From JAWLBY01 sp041687455 (GTDB taxonomy: Bacteria > Pseudomonadota > Gammaproteobacteria > Xanthomonadales > Xanthomonadaceae): DNA of 64,000 nt. Positions 60,245 to 64,000 of the stretch are shown one piece after another. The DNA is taken from the NCBI GenBank assembly GCA_041687455.1, contig JAWLBY010000009.1, positions 1-64,000 of the forward strand, given 5' to 3'. The notes beneath the pieces were generated by a model. It was not told the DNA's origin. It did not search any database and saw nothing but the letters and a program-made list of their open reading frames with translations. A program made the translations under genes and the position numbers. Positions within the stretch are counted from its first letter, which is position 1. Each line of letters starts with the position of its first letter.

Positions 60245-60782
60245 CGAACTCCTCCATTCCGAACGCCCGCAGCCGGGTCTTCAGTTCATCGAGCCCGCGA
60301 TAGACCAGCTTGCGGGCGGCATCGGCGGTCAGGTCGCACAGCGGCGCGATCTCCGGCAGCGTGAAGCCCTGCAGGTAGAGCTGCAGCGGCCGCCGTCGCC
60401 GGACCGGAATGGCGGCCATCGCTTCGCCGAACCGGGCAATCCGTTCGGCATCGATGGCGCGCCGGTCCGGCCGCGTCGCGACCTGCTGCGGCAGCTCGTC
60501 GTCGGCCGACTCGAGCTCCGGCAGCGGCTCCGCCGCCCGCACTTCGGCGCGGCGAACCGCGTCGACCAGTGCGCTCAGCACGACCCTCTGGATATAAGAC
60601 GCAGGGAAGACCGCATTCGGGTCACGCTCGAGCGCACGCCACAGCCGGATCCGCACTTCCTGCTCGACGTCGTCCGGGTCGATGCCGTGCGCGGCCAGCC
60701 GGTGCGACTCGATCTGCTGCCGTACCTTGCGGGCGTGCCGGGCCAGCAACGCCTCCAGCGCGGCGTCGATCGCACGGTTCAT
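60237..60782 (-). CDS. Sigma-70 family (ECF-like) RNA polymerase sigma factor
   Basis: 181 residues from ATG 60782. A region 2-like part (about 15-80: Asp-Pro-Asp-Asp-Val-Glu-Gln-Glu-Val-x-Ile-Arg-Leu-Trp-Arg-Ala, Tyr-Ile-Gln-Arg-Val-Val-Leu-Ser-Ala-Leu-Val-Asp) and a region 4 helix-turn-helix (about 125-170: Leu-Tyr-Leu-Gln-Gly-Phe-Thr-Leu-Pro-Glu-Ile-Ala, Ala-Ala-Arg-Lys-Leu-Val-Tyr-Arg-Gly-Leu) are visible, with no region 3, as in ECF factors. It is coupled to a membrane protein that probably holds it inactive. The target regulon is unknown. Confidence 0.87.
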   Translation of the reverse strand: MNRAIDAALEALLARHARKVRQQIESHRLAAHGIDPDDVEQEVRIRLWRALERDPNAVFPASYIQRVVLSALVDAVRRAEVRAAEPLPELESADDELPQQVATRPDRRAIDAERIARFGEAMAAIPVRRRRPLQLYLQGFTLPEIAPLCDLTADAARKLVYRGLDELKTRLRAFGMEEFDD

Positions 60783-60825
60783 CGGGCCGCCTCCAGCGCA
60801 GCCGGCATCCAGCCGGACCAGCACG

Positions 60826-61254
60826 TCATCCAGCGATGTATCGCTGCAGTTGCTCGATTTCCTGTTGCTGGTCCTCGATCACGGCCTTGACCAGGTCGCC
60901 GATCGACAGCATTCCGAGCAGTTGGCCCTCGTCGACCACCGGCAGGTGGCGGATCCGCCGCTCGGTCATCAGCCGCATGCAGCGATGCACGCTGAGCTCG
61001 GGACTGATCGTGATGACCGGGCTGATCATGATCTCCCAGACCGGCGTTTCGGCCGACGAGCGGCCGAGCAGGATGACCTTGCGGGCGTAGTCGCGCTCGG
61101 AAACGATGCCCTTGAGCTCGCCGTCACGGATCACCAGCAGCGCGCCGACGTGCTTGTCGGCCATCTCCTGCAGTGCCTGCAGGACCGGGGCGTCGGGATC
61201 GATCGCGTAGATCTGGCTGCCCTTGGCAGCGAGCAAGTGGCCGGCGGTGCGCAT
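60826..61254 (-). CDS. Tandem CBS-domain protein
   Basis: 142 residues made of two CBS domains (about 14-68 and 76-136): Asp-Ala-Pro-Val-Leu-Gln-Ala-Leu, Val-Gly-Ala-Leu-Leu-Val, Ile-Val-Ser-Glu-Arg-Asp-Tyr; then Met-Arg-Leu-Met-Thr-Glu-x-Arg-Ile-Arg-His-Leu-Pro-Val-Val-Asp-Glu and Gly-Met-Leu-Ser-Ile-Gly-Asp-Leu-Val-Lys. Such stand-alone pairs bind adenine nucleotides and regulate partners. It ends 44 bases upstream of the sigma factor start, on the same strand. The target is unknown. Confidence 0.92.
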   Translation of the reverse strand: MRTAGHLLAAKGSQIYAIDPDAPVLQALQEMADKHVGALLVIRDGELKGIVSERDYARKVILLGRSSAETPVWEIMISPVITISPELSVHRCMRLMTERRIRHLPVVDEGQLLGMLSIGDLVKAVIEDQQQEIEQLQRYIAG

Positions 61255-61299
61255 GACGGTCTCCCGGGACGGCGACGCGGTCGGCGGCGGTCGCCGACC

Positions 61300-62289
61300 T
61301 CATGCCTGCGATGATAGTCCCGCCGAAGTCGGCTGCAAATCGGCCGCCGCGGCGGCGTCCGGCGTCGCGACGACCCGCTCGACCAGGTACAGCGGCCGCT
61401 GCTTGGCTTCGTTGTAGAGCCGGCCGAGGTATTCGCCGATCAGTCCGAGCGCGACCAGTTGGACGCCGCCGATGAACAGCATCGTCACCATCAGCGACGG
61501 GTAGCCGGCGACCGGGTCGCCCCACAGCAGCGTCTTCAGCACGATCCAGCTACCGAACCCGAACGCGATCGCGGCGGTCAGCGCGCCGAAATAGGTGGCG
61601 ACCCGCAGCGGTGCCGTGCTGAACGAGGTGATGCCTTCGAGCGCGAAGTTCCACAGCCGCCAGTAGTTGAACTTGCTGCTGCCGGCGTGGCGCGGATCGC
61701 GGTGGTACGGCACCGAGCACTGCCGGTAACCGACCCAGGCGAACAGCCCCTTCATGAACCGGTGCCGCTCGCGCAGTTGTCGCAGCGCGTCGAGCGCGCG
61801 CCGCGACAGCAGACGGAAGTCGCCGGTGTCACGCGGGATCGGCGTGTGCGACAGCCGACCCATCACGCGATAGAACGCCGCCGCGGTCAACCGCTTGAGC
61901 CACGACTCGCCTTCCCGCTCGAGGCGGGTCGCGTAGACCACGTCGTGACCCTCGCGCCAGCGCGCGACCAGCAGCTCGATCAGTTCCGGCGGATCCTGCA
62001 GGTCGGCGTCGATGACGACCGCCGCATCGGCATCGACCGCATCGAGGCCGGCGGTCATCGCCAGTTCCTTGCCGAAGTTGCGCGACAGCTTGATGCCGAG
62101 CACGCGCCGGTCGTCGGCCGCCAGCGCTTCGATCCGTTGCCAGGTCGTGTCGGCACTGCCGTCGTCGACGTAGATCACCCGACTGTCGAGATCGAGCCGG
62201 CCGAGCACGTCGCCGAGCCGCTGGTGGAATTCGTCGATGCCGTCGGCCTCGTTGTAGGCCGGGACCACGACTGCAAGACAGGAACGCAT
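61300..62289 (-). CDS. GT2 glycosyltransferase with C-terminal membrane helices (GtrB/DPM-like)
   Basis: 329 residues from ATG 62289; an in-frame start 21 bases upstream is less likely. A cytosolic GT2 domain (Val-Val-Val-Pro-Ala-Tyr-Asn-Glu-Ala-Asp, Tyr-Val-Asp-Asp-Gly-Ser, Asp-Ala-Asp-Leu-Gln-Asp-Pro-Pro-Glu, Asp-Thr-Gly-Asp-Phe-Arg-Leu) is followed by two membrane helices (about 228-250 and 262-286). This is the GtrB/ArnC/dolichol-P-mannose synthase pattern, loading a sugar onto undecaprenyl phosphate. The flippase or transferase partner that usually follows is not in the window. The last 20 residues are Ala-rich. Confidence 0.93.
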   Translation of the reverse strand: MRSCLAVVVPAYNEADGIDEFHQRLGDVLGRLDLDSRVIYVDDGSADTTWQRIEALAADDRRVLGIKLSRNFGKELAMTAGLDAVDADAAVVIDADLQDPPELIELLVARWREGHDVVYATRLEREGESWLKRLTAAAFYRVMGRLSHTPIPRDTGDFRLLSRRALDALRQLRERHRFMKGLFAWVGYRQCSVPYHRDPRHAGSSKFNYWRLWNFALEGITSFSTAPLRVATYFGALTAAIAFGFGSWIVLKTLLWGDPVAGYPSLMVTMLFIGGVQLVALGLIGEYLGRLYNEAKQRPLYLVERVVATPDAAAAADLQPTSAGLSSQA

Positions 62290-62341
62290 GCGCACTGGAG
62301 TCCGTGCCACGATCAGCCGCGAATGCTACTCCAGCGCGGCA

Positions 62342-63091
62342 TCAGCGTGCGCAGCAGCGATCGAGATAGGCCGGGCCACCGAGCTGAGCGACCTGACGCT
62401 CGATCCAGGCCTGGCGCCGGCGGACATGCGGACCGGGCTCGACCACCGAATGCGTGCGCGGATTCGGCAGCACCGCGGCGAGCAACGCCGCTTCCGATGG
62501 CGTCAGTGCAGCGGCCGGCTTGTCGAAATAGCGTTGCGCGGCCGCTTCGGCACCGTAGATGCCGGGACCGAACTCGGCGATGTTGGCGTAGACCTCGAGG
62601 ATCCGCTGCTTCGGCCACAGCGCCTCGATCAGCAGCGTGAACCCGGCTTCCAGCCCCTTGCGCAGCCAGCTCCTTCCCGACCACAGGAACAGGTTCTTGG
62701 CGACCTGCTGGGTGATCGTGCTGGCCCCGCGCAGCCGCTCGCCGCGCTGGCCGGCGTCGAACGCCGATTCGATCGCGTCGAGATCGAATCCATGGTGCGA
62801 CGGAAACCGCTGGTCCTCGGCCGCGACCAGCGCGATCGCCAGTTCCGGCGACAGCGCCGACCGGTCGCGCCAGCGATGGTCGACGGCGGCCAGCGTGCCG
62901 GCGTCGATCGCCTGGGCCAGCATGAACGCCGAGCCGGGCGGATCGATCACCCGCAGCAGCGCGACGAGCAACACGCTGGCCAGCAGCGGCGCGACCAGCA
63001 ACAGCGCGAACCACCGCCGCAGCCGTCGGCGTGGCCGGTTCCGACGTCGTTTCGAGCCGGATAACCGGCGCTCTGGGATAATCCGCGGCAT
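62342..63091 (-). CDS. mtgA: Monofunctional peptidoglycan transglycosylase
   Basis: 249 residues. A very basic N-terminus precedes a membrane helix (about 26-47) and one GT51 domain: Ala-Ala-Glu-Asp-Gln-Arg-Phe-Pro-x-His-His-Gly-Phe-Asp with the catalytic Glu, Gly-Ala-Ser-Thr-Ile-Thr-Gln-Gln-Val-Ala-Lys-Asn-Leu, Arg-Lys-Gly-Leu-Glu-Ala and Gly-Pro-Gly-Ile-Tyr-Gly-Ala-Glu-Ala-Ala. It polymerises lipid II glycan strands without crosslinking. Length is normal. It is divergent from hslO with only 19 bases between starts, so a more internal start is possible. Confidence 0.95.
   Translation of the reverse strand: MPRIIPERRLSGSKRRRNRPRRRLRRWFALLLVAPLLASVLLVALLRVIDPPGSAFMLAQAIDAGTLAAVDHRWRDRSALSPELAIALVAAEDQRFPSHHGFDLDAIESAFDAGQRGERLRGASTITQQVAKNLFLWSGRSWLRKGLEAGFTLLIEALWPKQRILEVYANIAEFGPGIYGAEAAAQRYFDKPAAALTPSEAALLAAVLPNPRTHSVVEPGPHVRRRQAWIERQVAQLGGPAYLDRCCAR
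63077..63082 (+). promoter_or_regulatory. Candidate -10 box (GATAAT) of hslO
   Basis: GATAAT lies 28 bases before the hslO ATG and inside the first codons of mtgA as called, in the same context as other GATAAT starts in the window. Confidence 0.4.
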
Positions 63092-63110
63092 CGTCCGAAC
63101 ACCCTACACC

Positions 63111-64000
63111 ATGACCGACCCGACGCTCGCCAACGACGACCAACTGCACCGATTCCTGCTCGAGCGCTCCGGCGTGCGGGGCGTGATGCTGCACCTGCGG
63201 CAGAGCTGGCAGACGATTGCCGCCCGCGAGTCCTATCCGCAGCCGCTGCTGGAGCTGCTCGGCCAGACCACCGCCGCGGCCGCCCTGCTGACCGGGCACA
63301 TCAAGGTCGACGGTCGGCTGGCGATCCAGTTGCGCGGCAGCGGCAACCTGCGCACGTTGTTTGCCGATTGCGACAGCACTGGCCGGTTGCGCGGCATCGC
63401 GCTGTGGCAGGACCCGCTGCCCGACACGTTCGGGCTGCGCGATCTCGGCCGTTCGGCAGTGCTCGCGATCACGATCGAGAACCGCGCCCCGGGCCGCCAG
63501 GAACCGACCCGATACCAGGGCCTGGTGGGCATGGATGCCGACACGCTGGGCCAGGCATTCGAACACTACTTCGATGCGTCGGAACAGTTGCCGACCCGGC
63601 TGCTGCTGGCCGCCGACGGCCGCCGTGCGGCCGGGCTGATGCTGCAGCAACTGCCTGGAGAGGAGCGCGATCCCGACGGCTGGACACGCGCGCAGGCGCT
63701 GTTCGACACGCTCGGCCCCGGCGAACTGCTGGCGACCGACAGCGGCACGCTGCTGCGACGACTGTTCCACGAAGAAGGCGTCCGGCTGCTGCAGTCGCGA
63801 AGCCTCGAGTTCGGTTGCTCGTGTTCGCGCCAGCGGGTCGGCGACGTGCTGCTGACACTCGGCCGCGACGAAGCCGAGGCCGCGCTCGACAGCGGCGGTG
63901 GCGTCGCCCAGGTCACCTGCGAGTTCTGCAACGAACGCTATCGTTTCGACCGGGTCGACATCGAGCAACTGTTCTCCGGCGGCGGTAGCGAGGTGCCGAC
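63111..64000 (+). CDS. hslO: Hsp33 redox-regulated chaperone (partial, cut by window end)
   Basis: At least 296 residues from ATG 63111, open to the window end. Holdase chaperone switched on by oxidation. The N-terminal domain has Arg-Gly-Val-Met-Leu-His-Leu and Leu-Leu-Gly-Gln-Thr-Thr-Ala-Ala-Ala-Ala-Leu-Leu-Thr. The zinc redox switch is Cys-Ser-Cys-Ser (about 236-239) and Cys-Glu-Phe-Cys (about 270-273), all four Cys present. Only about the last few residues and the stop are missing. Confidence 0.95.
   Translation, partial: MTDPTLANDDQLHRFLLERSGVRGVMLHLRQSWQTIAARESYPQPLLELLGQTTAAAALLTGHIKVDGRLAIQLRGSGNLRTLFADCDSTGRLRGIALWQDPLPDTFGLRDLGRSAVLAITIENRAPGRQEPTRYQGLVGMDADTLGQAFEHYFDASEQLPTRLLLAADGRRAAGLMLQQLPGEERDPDGWTRAQALFDTLGPGELLATDSGTLLRRLFHEEGVRLLQSRSLEFGCSCSRQRVGDVLLTLGRDEAEAALDSGGGVAQVTCEFCNERYRFDRVDIEQLFSGGGSEVP

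Overview
The window reads as chromosome of a GC-rich gammaproteobacterium of the Xanthomonadales (Lysobacterales) type, most likely Rhodanobacteraceae or a close relative. The evidence is very high G+C, a classical gammaproteobacterial cytochrome c oxidase locus, orthologue-grade YoaA, OpgB, PrpD, FadH and MgtE, dispersed REP-like palindromes of the TGTAGGAG(C/G)GGCTTCAGCC kind, and a secreted protein ending in a Gly-Phe-Glu tag of the type seen in this order. A run of 100 N at 29399-29498, flanked by a 22-bp overlap, shows that this is a draft scaffold. I saw no rRNA, tRNA, CRISPR array, phage or insertion sequence.

Layout. 1-2.6 kb: a membrane-anchored winged-helix/TPR regulator translationally coupled to a single-domain globin, with a promoter and an overlapping palindrome. 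2.6-6.8 kb: a small hypothetical gene and a 1290-residue secreted beta-helix protein with five cadherin-like repeats. 6.8-7.6 kb: an rRNA pseudouridine synthase. 7.75-14.6 kb: a tightly overlapping seven-gene run for modifying membrane fatty acids (desaturase, FAD oxidoreductase, DUF1365, CFA synthase, DUF2878, DUF1295, second CFA-like methyltransferase). This is the most interesting candidate system here. 14.6-17 kb: a PPOX-fold protein, a small secreted protein and an OmpA-type porin. 17-20.8 kb: divergent prpD and fadH. 20.9-27.4 kb: an envelope-glycan group (2OG-Fe(II) oxygenase, anchored TIM-barrel hydrolase-like protein, OpgB-type phosphoglycerol transferase, glycerophosphodiesterase-like protein). 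27.5-33 kb: mgtE, the repeat and assembly-gap region, tsaB, yoaA with a repeat-derived tail, and a GNAT. 33-42.5 kb: a GlxA/AraC regulator, small secreted proteins, PBP1b and a giant multi-domain glycosyltransferase. 42.5-47.5 kb: a DUF2007 protein, glnS, a Cys-rich lipoprotein, a nucleoside deaminase and dnaG.

47.6-56 kb is the aa3-type oxidase biogenesis block, nearly all on the minus strand: DUF2244, ctaC, ctaD, a 38-residue ORF, ctaG, ctaE; then SURF1, a Sco-like protein, ctaA and cyoE. One plus-strand DUF2909 twin-TM gene sits between the two halves. 56-64 kb: an M23 peptidase, prfC, a hemolysin III family protein, a sigma factor with a membrane partner, a CBS protein, a GT2 glycosyltransferase, mtgA and hslO (cut by the window end).

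Most of the window is housekeeping or envelope biology. The accessory interest lies in the lipid-modification run, the glucan-modification group, the giant glycosyltransferase and the repeat-driven remodelling of tsaB and yoaA. All annotations come from reading the sequence and from knowledge of protein families; no database search was run.
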